Below, piece after piece: positions 26,824 to 34,688 of a stretch of 64,000 nucleotides of DNA. Source of the DNA: Secundilactobacillus silagincola (lineage in GTDB: Bacteria; Bacillota; Bacilli; Lactobacillales; Lactobacillaceae); contig NZ_BCMJ01000002.1 of assembly GCF_002583405.1 (NCBI RefSeq), forward strand, positions 124,001 to 188,000, written 5' to 3'. Both the position numbers and the translations under genes were made by a program. Below the pieces are notes generated by a model, which saw only the letters and a program-made list of their open reading frames with translations, was not told where the DNA came from and did not search any database. The stretch's first letter is position 1. Every line of letters begins with the position of its first letter.

Positions 26824-27486
26824 TTATAGGCGTTGATGTTTTAACTTTCGAAAAACGTAGCGGTCACTTAAAGCAATGAAGGTGCCTTGGAATAACAGTG
26901 CCACCACTGTACCAATATTCACTGCCCAAATGTGACGTTGAATCAAAAAACAGATAGCGATAATTGTAATGGGTGTGATAAAAGCGGTTAGAGAAGCGGT
27001 TACCGCATTGCCGTGCAGAAATTTAAAGCGTAGGATCTGCATCAAATCATCGTTTGGATGCAGAATCAGGTTAATTCGCTGATAAATAGAGATACCGCAG
27101 CCAATCATCATAACGCCGACGATATCGAGTATCACTGACGGAATGAGTGATAAATGTTGAATATGGAAAACAGTCAACAGTTGTGCAATGCCACTGACTA
27201 AATAGCTAAAGGGTACCATGAAGAGTATATTGCCAAGCATTCGGTGCCAGTCAATTTCTCGTAGCAACACAGCGTTGGCTAAGATAACTGCGATACCTTC
27301 CAGCAACAAAATGTTACCTAAGTTCATGTGAAATAGGTGTGACATGTTGACAGCGGATGCGGTCCATAATGCGCTGCCTAAATTTAAGGAAACTGTCAGT
27401 GCGTTTCCTAGTGAGTTGATTATAATGGAAATAATAAGTAATATACAATCTCCCAAAATAGTTGGCTTGCCGTTGTCTTGATACAC
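26824..27486 (-). CDS. YczE/YitT-like integral membrane protein
   Basis: 220 residues and about six hydrophobic helices. LNLGSALWTASAVNMS and IGCGISIYQRINLILHPNDDLMQIL resemble the YczE/YyaS family, whose function is unknown. GTG start with GGAGGG eight bases upstream. Confidence 0.75.
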   Translation of the reverse strand: MYQDNGKPTILGDCILLIISIIINSLGNALTVSLNLGSALWTASAVNMSHLFHMNLGNILLLEGIAVILANAVLLREIDWHRMLGNILFMVPFSYLVSGIAQLLTVFHIQHLSLIPSVILDIVGVMMIGCGISIYQRINLILHPNDDLMQILRFKFLHGNAVTASLTAFITPITIIAICFLIQRHIWAVNIGTVVALLFQGTFIALSDRYVFRKLKHQRL

Positions 27487-27569
27487 GTGTTGATCCCTCC
27501 ATAACGTTTCTAATTATACGGGAGTATATTGAAAATAAAAGGGGTATTTCCCCAATAGGAGTGAGTTAA

Positions 27570-28265
27570 ATGATTAAATTCGAGCAATATTCCGGGGTGC
27601 TCTTTGATCTTCACGGGGTGATTGCGGATTCATCTCAGTATCATCTTCAAGCTTGGCGCCAATTAGCTGATGAGCTTGGAATTACGTGGACATCAGCCTT
27701 AACCGAAACAGTGCTTGGAATGAACCGGCAGGAAGCAGTGACAACGATTTTAGAGGCTGGCCATCAGCTGGATCGCTATACGGCTGAAGAACGGCAGAAG
27801 TTGGGCAATCATAAAAACCAGATGTATTTAGAGTTGATTTCTCATATGTCGCCAGCGGATGTATTGCCTGGCGTGATACGTTTCCTAGATGAATTAAGGG
27901 CTCAGCATTATGGTATCGTGCTGGCTTCGGCGTCCATGAACGCACCGTTAGAAATTAAAAAGATGCAGCTGACAGATTATTTCCCGCTGATTGTCGATCC
28001 TGCAACACTGACGCATAACAAGCCAGATCCCGAGATTTACGTTCGGGCAGCGGCCCTACTGAATTTACAGCCGGATGAGTGCATGGGTGTTGAAGACTCG
28101 AAGACTGGTTTGAGTGCTCTAAACGGTTCGGGTGCTTTATCCATTGGCGTTGGTCAGCCAGAAGAGATTGCAGCCGCTGACGTTAAATTTAGCCGTTCTA
28201 CAGAATTGAGTTTAGCTGGTATCCAGGAGCAAGTTGAGGCACAACAAAAAAAGGTCACTGACTAA
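27570..28265 (+). CDS. pgmB: beta-phosphoglucomutase homologue with altered acid/base residue
   Basis: A HAD-family protein of 231 residues that aligns throughout with beta-PGM, which converts beta-glucose-1-phosphate to glucose-6-phosphate. Nucleophile Asp13 (FDLHG), cap His (SQYHLQAW), Arg (MNRQEA), Lys (HKNQMY), LASASMNAP, Lys (NKPDPEIY) and EDS are all kept. The second Asp of the DxD motif, the general acid/base, is His15 (CAC, 27612-27614). Activity is therefore doubtful or changed. No maltose phosphorylase gene is adjacent. Confidence 0.88.
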   Translation: MIKFEQYSGVLFDLHGVIADSSQYHLQAWRQLADELGITWTSALTETVLGMNRQEAVTTILEAGHQLDRYTAEERQKLGNHKNQMYLELISHMSPADVLPGVIRFLDELRAQHYGIVLASASMNAPLEIKKMQLTDYFPLIVDPATLTHNKPDPEIYVRAAALLNLQPDECMGVEDSKTGLSALNGSGALSIGVGQPEEIAAADVKFSRSTELSLAGIQEQVEAQQKKVTD

Positions 28266-28278
28266 AGTGATCTTTTTT
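28246..28278 (+). terminator. terminator overlapping the pgmB end
   Basis: AAAAAAAGGTCACT, short loop, AGTGATCTTTTTT. The stem includes the last pgmB codons and could serve the convergent gene as well. Confidence 0.8.
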
Positions 28279-28280
28279 AA

Positions 28281-28640
28281 TTAAAGCAGTTTTTCTAAAT
28301 AATCTTTTAACACCACAGCTTGATTATGCGTTTCATCTTTTGCGCCATAAAGCATGATGACATTGCCTTCAGCAAGATGTGACTTGATTAGTTTCAGAAA
28401 CTTGTCACGGTCAGGATTGGCGTCCAGTTCAGCGATATAACGGGTTTTAAACTCAGTGTATTTTTCTGGATCATGGCCGAACCACTGACGCAGCTCTTTG
28501 GTTGGTGCAATAGTTTTAAACCACTCATCGAGAGCAGCCTTTTCCTTTGAAATTCCCCGTGGCCACAGACGGTCAACTAAGATTCGATAGCCATCCGTAT
28601 CAGCAGGTTTAGTATAAATTCGTTCAATTTTGAGTGCCAT
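28281..28640 (-). CDS. DUF488 family protein (YeaO-like)
   Basis: A 119-residue protein with the family's RILVDRLWPRGISKEKA and WFGHDPEKYTEF motifs. Function unknown. AGAGGTGA upstream of the ATG. It is divergent from the DNA glycosylase gene with 57 bp between start codons. Confidence 0.9.
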   Translation of the reverse strand: MALKIERIYTKPADTDGYRILVDRLWPRGISKEKAALDEWFKTIAPTKELRQWFGHDPEKYTEFKTRYIAELDANPDRDKFLKLIKSHLAEGNVIMLYGAKDETHNQAVVLKDYLEKLL

Positions 28641-28697
28641 TTCGAATCACCTCTTCTATAATGACAATATCACATATTGATGTTAGGGGTAGAAATA

Positions 28698-29327
28698 ATG
28701 ACAACTATGGCAGAATTTTTTAGTGGCCGTTCAACCGAAACCATTAGCCGTGAACTTTTAGGTAAATTACTCAGCTATGAATCACCTAAAGGATTAGTTA
28801 GTGGCTACATTGTTGAAGCTGAAGCATATCTTGGCGTTGCTGACTCGGCAGCCCACGCGTATGAAGGTCGTCGGACTAAGGCTAACGATGCGTTGTATGG
28901 CGCACCTGGGAATATCTACATCTACACTTCTCGTGGGTACTATGCTTTTGATATTGCGGTCCAAGAGAAGGGTGAGCCACAAGGAATTTTGGTGCGCGGG
29001 ATCGAACCCAAGGATGGTCTAGATATCATGATGGCTAACCGGCCAAAATCCGGATCAGAACTTACGAACGGTCCAGGCAAACTGATGCAGGCCTTTGGTG
29101 TCAATGACCTTCACTGGAACAACACTATGCTTGATCAAAGTCCCTTTAAAATTGATTTACAGGATAGCCGCGAGCCGTTGCGGATTGCCACATCAGCCCG
29201 CATTGGCGTCAGCAAACGTGGCAGTCAAACGGATGCACCATACCGCTATTTTGTGGCGGGGAACCCCTATGTTTCTGGAATGCGCAAACGAGATATGGAT
29301 TTAGAAACACATGGCTGGGTAAAATAA
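28698..29327 (+). CDS. 3-methyladenine DNA glycosylase (Mpg/AAG family)
   Basis: 209 residues; excises alkylated purines. VEAEAYLGVADSAAHAYEGRRTKAN is the family signature with the catalytic Glu, and NIYIYTSRGYYAFDI and LTNGPGKLMQAFGV follow. I chose ATG 28698 because AGGGGTAG lies eight bases upstream; TTG 28677 would add seven residues without a ribosome binding site. It is convergent with menG, the two stops being one base apart, with no terminator between them. Confidence 0.93.
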   Translation: MTTMAEFFSGRSTETISRELLGKLLSYESPKGLVSGYIVEAEAYLGVADSAAHAYEGRRTKANDALYGAPGNIYIYTSRGYYAFDIAVQEKGEPQGILVRGIEPKDGLDIMMANRPKSGSELTNGPGKLMQAFGVNDLHWNNTMLDQSPFKIDLQDSREPLRIATSARIGVSKRGSQTDAPYRYFVAGNPYVSGMRKRDMDLETHGWVK

Positions 29328-29328
29328 C

Positions 29329-30054
29329 TTAATTTTCAGTGTACGATTTGCGTGCACTGTGGAATGCCGCAGCTCCCATGTCAAATGTCTGGTAGTCGAT
29401 GTTTTCAAATCCTGCATTAACGAACATTTTGGCTAATTGTTTGGCATCAACAAATTCGGCGGCGGTTTTTTCTAGGTAGGCATAGTCTTGGTAGTTGCGG
29501 ACGGCTAATTTAGTCATCAGCGGAACCAGTTTAAAATAGGCTTGCCATCCTAACTTAACGAGTGGTTGAGTTGGTTGTGACGTTTCTAGTGAAGCTGCTT
29601 TCCCACCGGGGCGTACCACGCGATGCATTTCCCGTAAAACTTGGTTGGCATCCGGTACGTTACGTAGACCAAAGCCGATGGTAACCACGTCAAAATGATT
29701 TTTATCGTAAGGTAACGCCATTGCATCACCTTGAACTAAAGTGACGCGGTCGTTCATGCCGGCTGCTGTGACTTTCTTTTTAGCGATTGCCAACATTTCT
29801 TCACTGAAATCCAGACCGATTACCTGACCAGAGGGGCCAACAGCTTTTGCTAGTGCTATCGTCCAGTCACCAGTCCCGCAACAGAGGTCTAACACAAAAC
29901 TGCCAGGTTTGATGTCCATCTTAGCCATAGCAACTTTACGCCAGTGTTTGTGGGTGCCGAGAGAAATGAGGTTATTCATACGGTCGTAATTTCCGGCCAC
30001 CCGTTGAAAGAGTGACTGTACTTGTGGTTCTGGTGTGTGATTAGTGAGTGCCAT
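29329..30054 (-). CDS. menG: demethylmenaquinone methyltransferase
   Basis: SAM-dependent C-methylation, the last step of menaquinone synthesis (UbiE/MenG family, 241 aa). Motifs: VLDLCCGTGDWTIAL (SAM loop), GLDFSEEMLAIA, VTIGFGLRNVPD and MHRVVRPGGKA. Its presence suggests the strain makes or modifies a quinone, perhaps for facultative respiration with supplied precursors (inference). GGAGGAATCAAC upstream. Confidence 0.93.
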   Translation of the reverse strand: MALTNHTPEPQVQSLFQRVAGNYDRMNNLISLGTHKHWRKVAMAKMDIKPGSFVLDLCCGTGDWTIALAKAVGPSGQVIGLDFSEEMLAIAKKKVTAAGMNDRVTLVQGDAMALPYDKNHFDVVTIGFGLRNVPDANQVLREMHRVVRPGGKAASLETSQPTQPLVKLGWQAYFKLVPLMTKLAVRNYQDYAYLEKTAAEFVDAKQLAKMFVNAGFENIDYQTFDMGAAAFHSARKSYTEN

Positions 30055-30094
30055 GTTGATTCCTCCTGAGTGAAGTTATTAAATCAATTTTAGC

Positions 30095-30136
30095 AAAAAA
30101 CGTCCCGCAAGTCTGTTTCCAGCTGCGGGACGTTTT
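30095..30136 (-). terminator. map terminator
   Basis: On the minus strand ACGTCCCGCA pairs with TGCGGGACGT and is followed by TTTTTT (AAAAAA at 30095 on the plus strand). Confidence 0.92.
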
Positions 30137-30154
30137 GATTTGTTGATTTAAGTG

Positions 30155-30946
30155 TTAAAGATACTTAGCGTCTTCAACTGGATCTTGAGAGGTTAAGATC
30201 TTAGGCCCATCTTTGGTGATGACCAAAGTGTGTTCGTACTGTGCTGAAGGGGTGCCATCAGCTGAAACATAGTATTCCCAAGTATCGCCAGGAACTTGCT
30301 TTGAAGCAATCTCCCAGGTACCAAGGTTAACCATTGGTTCGATGGTGATGGTCATACCTTCACGCAAACGTAGACCCTTACCAGGTTCACCATAGTGAGG
30401 CACGTTTGGCTCTTCGTGCATAGTCGGTCCAATACCGTGGCCAATCAATTCACGAACGTCGCCCATGTGGTTTTCGTCTTCAACGTAGTGTTGGATAGCG
30501 TAACCAATATCACCGATTCGGTTGCCAATAACGGCTTGGTCGATACCTAAGTAAAGGGCCTTTTTGGTCACGTCCATGAGGTGCTGCTTTTCTTCGCTGA
30601 TCTCGCCAACGGCATAGGTCCAGCAAGAATCGCTCATGAAACCATCCAGATTAACTACCATGTCAACGGCAACAATGTCACCGTTTTTAAGTAGGAGGTC
30701 TTTACGAGGGGTGGCGTGGGCAACTTCATCGTTAACACTGACGCAGGTGGCGTACTTGTAGCCTTCAAAGCCTTTTTCTTCGGCCTTGGCGTGGTGTTCT
30801 TCAATGTAGGCGTTAGCAAATTTTTCGATGTCCCAGCTAGAAATGCCGGGTTTGATGATGTCGCGTAGACCCAAGTGAACACCGGCCAAAATGGCACCGG
30901 ATTTACGCATCATTTCAATTTCACGTTCTGATTTTAAAGTAATCAA
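30155..30946 (-). CDS. map: methionine aminopeptidase type I
   Basis: Removes the initiator Met from nascent proteins. The 263 residues have the metal ligands in AVDMVVNLDGFMSDSC (Asp pair), IGHGIGPTMHEEP (His), ITIEPMV (Glu) and QYEHTL (Glu). The TTG start has AAAGGAG nine bases upstream. The region upstream holds hairpin elements G and H. Confidence 0.95.
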   Translation of the reverse strand: MITLKSEREIEMMRKSGAILAGVHLGLRDIIKPGISSWDIEKFANAYIEEHHAKAEEKGFEGYKYATCVSVNDEVAHATPRKDLLLKNGDIVAVDMVVNLDGFMSDSCWTYAVGEISEEKQHLMDVTKKALYLGIDQAVIGNRIGDIGYAIQHYVEDENHMGDVRELIGHGIGPTMHEEPNVPHYGEPGKGLRLREGMTITIEPMVNLGTWEIASKQVPGDTWEYYVSADGTPSAQYEHTLVITKDGPKILTSQDPVEDAKYL

Positions 30947-31015
30947 GAATTTGAGCTCCTTTGTTCTTTAATGAATTCAACAGTTATAATGGTACACCAA
31001 AAAACGAAGGTGCGA

Positions 31016-31116
31016 AAGCAAACGTTTTGAGACTGGAGCATAAGGCGCTTTCGGCAGAAATCCGTGGGCTTGGGATTTGTGCCGAAAGCGCCTTATGTGC
31101 AAGTCTCAGTTTGCTT
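31016..31116 (+). repeat. hairpin element G
   Basis: AAGCAAAC pairs with GTTTGCTT, GAGACT with AGTCTC and ATAAGGCGCTTTCGGC with its complement, closing at AAATCC/GGATTT. The 5' side carries the GTTT bulge seen in the other copies. Flanks TGCGAA and AAGCCCAGTTCAGC correspond to the ends of the other copies but are diverged. It lies between the divergent map and metallopeptidase genes. Confidence 0.87.
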
Positions 31117-31173
31117 AAGCCCAGTTCAGCAATGTTGAAAGCTTGCTGGAACCCGAATAGAACATGGTGTGGA

Positions 31174-31269
31174 AGCGGACGTTTTGAGAGCGGTGTGTAA
31201 GCGAGTAACGTTGTAAGCCTGGGTTTGGGCTTATAACGTTACTCGCTTACATGTAGCTCTCAGTCCGCT
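31174..31269 (+). repeat. hairpin element H with flanking 16-bp direct repeats
   Basis: AGCGGAC/GTCCGCT, GAGAGC/GCTCTC and GTAAGCGAGTAACGTT with its complement, closing at AAGCC/GGCTT, with the GTTT bulge on the 5' side. GCTGGAACCCGAATAG occurs at 31145-31160 and again at 31267-31282, so element plus flank forms a 122-bp unit like the tandem units at 3961-4330. With element G it accounts for most of the 476-bp map-metallopeptidase gap; the remainder, 31283-31422, holds the metallopeptidase promoter region. Confidence 0.87.
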
Positions 31270-31422
31270 GGAACCCGAATAGGCTATACCGCCTGTCCAA
31301 AACACCCAAAACCACCTCGAAAGTCTCATAACCTTAAACCTTCCTTAAATATCTTGCCCCCGCCCCAATAACTTGCTACAATGTTCTGCAACGATATGAC
31401 TACACTAAACAGGAGGGATTCA

Positions 31423-32130
31423 ATGACATCACCGATATTCGCCTTTTTCGATCCAACGTATATCTTAGTTATTGTTGGCTTGTTACTGTCAATGGCAGCT
31501 TCAGGCTACGTTAATTCAACCTACGCTAAATACGACCGATATCGTGCACAAAGTGGGGTAACTGGAACGACTGCTGCGGAGTATATTTTACAGCAGTCGG
31601 GGATTAATAATGTTTCAGTTCATCCAATTGCAGGGAACCTGACTGATAACTACAACGGCGGGAATAAAACGTTGAATTTGTCAGAATCAACGGCTAATTC
31701 ATCGTCGGTAGCAGCGGTTGGTGTGGCAGCCCATGAATGCGGGCATGCGGTGCAGGACGCTACTAATTATGCACCAATGCGATTGCGGACTGCCATTGTA
31801 CCGATTGCTAACTTTGGTTCCTCAATTTCATTTCCGCTGATTTTAGTGGGTGTACTGATGGGAATGAATCAGACTTTGATTCATATTGGTATTTTCTTGT
31901 TTTCTTTTGCACTGCTGTTTCAATTGGTGACTTTACCCGTGGAATTCAACGCGTCACATCGGGCACTTCGAATTCTTAGTGACGGCGGTTTATTGACAGC
32001 TGATGAGGTGCCAATGGTAAGACGCGTCCTGACGGCGGCAGCCCTCACTTACGTTGCAGCTGCACTGGCGACATTTTTACAATTGTTACGATTAATCATC
32101 CTTTTTGGTGGAAATCGTGACGACAATTAA
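31423..32130 (+). CDS. YugP-type neutral zinc metallopeptidase
   Basis: 235 residues. AAHECGHAVQDATNY carries the HExxH-like zinc site (HECGH) at about residues 105-109, with hydrophobic helices at residues 9-27 and about 125-175 and near the C-terminus. The family is membrane-bound and poorly studied. ATG 31423 is set by AGGAGGG; an upstream in-frame ATG (31381) has none. Confidence 0.88.
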   Translation: MTSPIFAFFDPTYILVIVGLLLSMAASGYVNSTYAKYDRYRAQSGVTGTTAAEYILQQSGINNVSVHPIAGNLTDNYNGGNKTLNLSESTANSSSVAAVGVAAHECGHAVQDATNYAPMRLRTAIVPIANFGSSISFPLILVGVLMGMNQTLIHIGIFLFSFALLFQLVTLPVEFNASHRALRILSDGGLLTADEVPMVRRVLTAAALTYVAAALATFLQLLRLIILFGGNRDDN

Positions 32131-32175
32131 GCGTGTTTGACTTATAATAAGAATAGGATGAAAAGGTTGGTGGTA

Positions 32176-32349
32176 ATGATGGACTTAATCTCATATTTAA
32201 AGGATCAAATCGAGTTTTTAACTGAGCAATTTAACGAAGCAGAAACGGACAAAGACGTCACTATGAAGTACATTACTGAGTCTCGCTTAGATGAAGCAAA
32301 GAAGATCAAACAAGCGATTGATGACGGTACGATTAATAGTTTAAGTTAG
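32176..32349 (+). CDS. small hypothetical protein
   Basis: 57 residues, acidic and helical (LISYLKDQIEFLTEQFNEAE), perhaps a coiled coil. GGTTGGTGG lies just upstream; ATG 32176 and 32179 are both possible. Not recognised. A terminator follows directly, so it is the last gene of a unit with the metallopeptidase 45 bp upstream. Confidence 0.65.
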   Translation: MMDLISYLKDQIEFLTEQFNEAETDKDVTMKYITESRLDEAKKIKQAIDDGTINSLS

Positions 32350-32356
32350 TATTTAG

Positions 32357-32382
32357 CACGGCCAATCTGGTCGTGTTTTTTT
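32357..32382 (+). terminator. terminator after the small gene
   Basis: CACGGCC, AATCT loop, GGTCGTG, then seven T. Confidence 0.92.
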
Positions 32383-32403
32383 GTTTTATGAGGAGGACTG
32401 AAA

Positions 32404-32937
32404 ATGGCACTTAGCGACTATTATGAGCAGATTAAACAAATGGGACACCAAAGAAACTTCGAAGCAGGCGAAGATTTATTGCGTGAGGGTGACGTTGCCA
32501 AGCAATTGTATTTTGTTGATCAGGGTGCAGTGAGATTGTGGCATAACGATGATGGTCGCGATATCACTGTGCAATTTTTCTTTGAGGGTCAAGCGGTGTC
32601 GTCCTTTGAAAGTTTTTACTTGATTAAGCCCAGTTTGTTTGCTATTACTGCCATGGAAAAAACGACGGTGACGGTTGTTGATGGGAAATTATTGCGACAT
32701 ACTATCGAAGCAGAGCCCAAATTGATGGCCGCGTTTACCGATTATGTTTGTCACCGTTTTATTGATTACACGCAATACTTCCTCAATCGAATCGAGGATT
32801 CACCAGAATTGCGTTACCAGAGTTTGTTGGCGTCTGATCCCGAATTGGTCAACCGCGTTCCAAAGTATGAGCTGGCCTCATATCTAGGTATTACACCAGT
32901 GTCACTTTCCCGGATTCGCAGTCGGTTAGATAAATAA
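32404..32937 (+). CDS. Crp/Fnr-family transcriptional regulator
   Basis: 177 residues. A cyclic-nucleotide-binding-type beta-roll (FEAGEDLLREGDVAKQLYFVDQGAVRL) is followed by a dimer helix and a short HTH (VPKYELASYLGITPVSLSRIRSRL). Shorter than classical Crp and without FeS cysteines of Fnr, so the signal is unknown. AGGAGGACTG upstream. The next gene downstream is a DHA2 exporter, a possible target. Confidence 0.87.
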   Translation: MALSDYYEQIKQMGHQRNFEAGEDLLREGDVAKQLYFVDQGAVRLWHNDDGRDITVQFFFEGQAVSSFESFYLIKPSLFAITAMEKTTVTVVDGKLLRHTIEAEPKLMAAFTDYVCHRFIDYTQYFLNRIEDSPELRYQSLLASDPELVNRVPKYELASYLGITPVSLSRIRSRLDK

Positions 32938-32948
32938 TACTGTCTGAG

Positions 32949-32995
32949 AATGTGATACAGCTCTGAAATTCACCGAGTTGTGTCACACTCTTTTG
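32949..32995 (+). terminator. terminator after the Crp/Fnr gene
   Basis: GTGATACAGCTC pairs (with G-T pairs) to GAGTTGTGTCAC, then CTCTTTTG. The 3' arm CACCGAGTTGTGTCACACTC is, as reverse complement, also found at 15279-15297 after the SMR pair. Confidence 0.75.
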
Positions 32996-33102
32996 TTAGG
33001 TTACCAGAACTTAAAACTCCATAATCATTTAATCTACCTTTGACGCAATTGATTTTAACCCTAATTACGCTTATCATTATGGTCATAAGGGGGAATCTGA
33101 AG

Positions 33103-34479
33103 ATGGATCAATCAACTACGCTATCAGGCCGCGCGCGTTTATGGTTCGTGGCGACTTTGCTGATGGGAACTTTTACCATGTCGATCAGTCAATCAGCATT
33201 GTCTACTGCCTACCCGACGTTAATGCGGTACTTTTCAATTTCTGCTTCAACGGTTCAATGGTTAACAACGGGATTCATGCTCATTATGTGTATCATGATG
33301 CCGGTGAGTCCCTGGCTATTGAGCAATATTGGGTTTAAGCCATTATTTTTATCTGTTTTAACGATGTTTGACGTGGGGACGCTCTTAATCATATTAGCAC
33401 CCAACTTTCCGTTAGTCCTGCTGGGACGTGCAATGGAAGCGATTGGTGTCGGTATTTTGTTCCCGTCATATCAAACGGTACTTCTGACGATCACACCACG
33501 TGACGAACGCGGCAGCGCAATGGGCGTTGCAGGGTTGGTCATGGGGTCAGCATTAGCAGTAGGACCGATTATTTCTGGGATTGTGCTGCGGTTTACGACT
33601 TGGCAAGGTCTATTTATCGTTTTTATGATCATCATTAGTCTGGTCATTGTGCTATCGCTAAAGACGATTGTCAACGTGATGCCGCAAGTACCGTCACACC
33701 TTGACTGGCTTTCAGTAGTCAGCCTAGTCGGTTTCATTGGTGTGCTTTACGTGATCAATTTGGTGGGTACGCCAGGTGTTAACTGGGGGATTGCCAGCGT
33801 GATTCTGATTGTCAGTATCGTGTTACTGCTGTTCTTCGGTATTAGACAATTACGTCTGCCGGAACCGCTGCTCGATTTACGGGTCTTCAAGGTTCGTCAG
33901 TTTAACGCATCAGTATGGCTAACAGGTCTTTCCTATATCGCGCTAATTGTTGTTACGATTGTTTTTCCACTGTACTATCAAATTATCTTGGGAGTTAGCC
34001 CGTTCATTTCAGGTATGGCGTTAGTTCCCGGTGCGCTATTCTTAAGTATTTTGAACCCACTGACCGGTCGTTTGGCTGATAAAATCGGCTTTAAAAAGGT
34101 TTTATTGATTGGGATGACGATGATTCTGGTGGGCTGGGGAATCCTAGCACTGGTTCCTGTTAAATTCTCACTTTGGGGAATGATGCCGATTGCCATGCTG
34201 ATCGAGGGCGGCAATGCTTTTGTCATGATGCCTGCAACGACTTTAGGTGCGGATGCATTGCCTAACGAGAAGGTTTCTCATGGGACCGCCGTCATCACTA
34301 CCATGCGTCAATTACTGGGATCGACTGGTGTTGCCGTTGCAACTATCTTGTTGTCGCTAGGAGGAGTTGCCACCGCAACCTTAGGTAATTTCCACATTGT
34401 TTTCATCACCTTCTTTATTCTTGAAATAATCGGTCTACTTTTAGCACTCACTTTGAAAGAAAAGAAAGTTCAAAATTAA
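33103..34479 (+). CDS. MFS drug exporter, DHA2 family (second copy)
   Basis: 458 residues and 14 predicted helices, a paralogue of the exporter at 10270: SALSTAYPTLMRYFSISASTVQWLTTGFMLIM is nearly parallel to it, and GRAMEAIGVGILFPSYQ and GVAGLVMGSALAVGPIISG match motifs B and C. Substrate unknown. ATG 33103 is set by AAGGGGGA; the longer frame from 33040 has no site. This copy lacks the small partner gene. Confidence 0.88.
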   Translation: MDQSTTLSGRARLWFVATLLMGTFTMSISQSALSTAYPTLMRYFSISASTVQWLTTGFMLIMCIMMPVSPWLLSNIGFKPLFLSVLTMFDVGTLLIILAPNFPLVLLGRAMEAIGVGILFPSYQTVLLTITPRDERGSAMGVAGLVMGSALAVGPIISGIVLRFTTWQGLFIVFMIIISLVIVLSLKTIVNVMPQVPSHLDWLSVVSLVGFIGVLYVINLVGTPGVNWGIASVILIVSIVLLLFFGIRQLRLPEPLLDLRVFKVRQFNASVWLTGLSYIALIVVTIVFPLYYQIILGVSPFISGMALVPGALFLSILNPLTGRLADKIGFKKVLLIGMTMILVGWGILALVPVKFSLWGMMPIAMLIEGGNAFVMMPATTLGADALPNEKVSHGTAVITTMRQLLGSTGVAVATILLSLGGVATATLGNFHIVFITFFILEIIGLLLALTLKEKKVQN

Positions 34480-34688
34480 AATGGTTGAAATTCTGATAAT
34501 GACGTTTAAATTTTAGTCTAAATTTTTCAAAAAATTCTCTCATTTTTGTAATTTTAAAAGTCAATTATAGCCCGTCATAACGGAATTTGTCGCTTTTATT
34601 AAATTCTCATTTTTCTATTTTCGTTCGGGTCATTTTAGGCTACAATGGAGTTATGCAAATGAGTTGCATTGGAAGGGGAATTGTCCAC

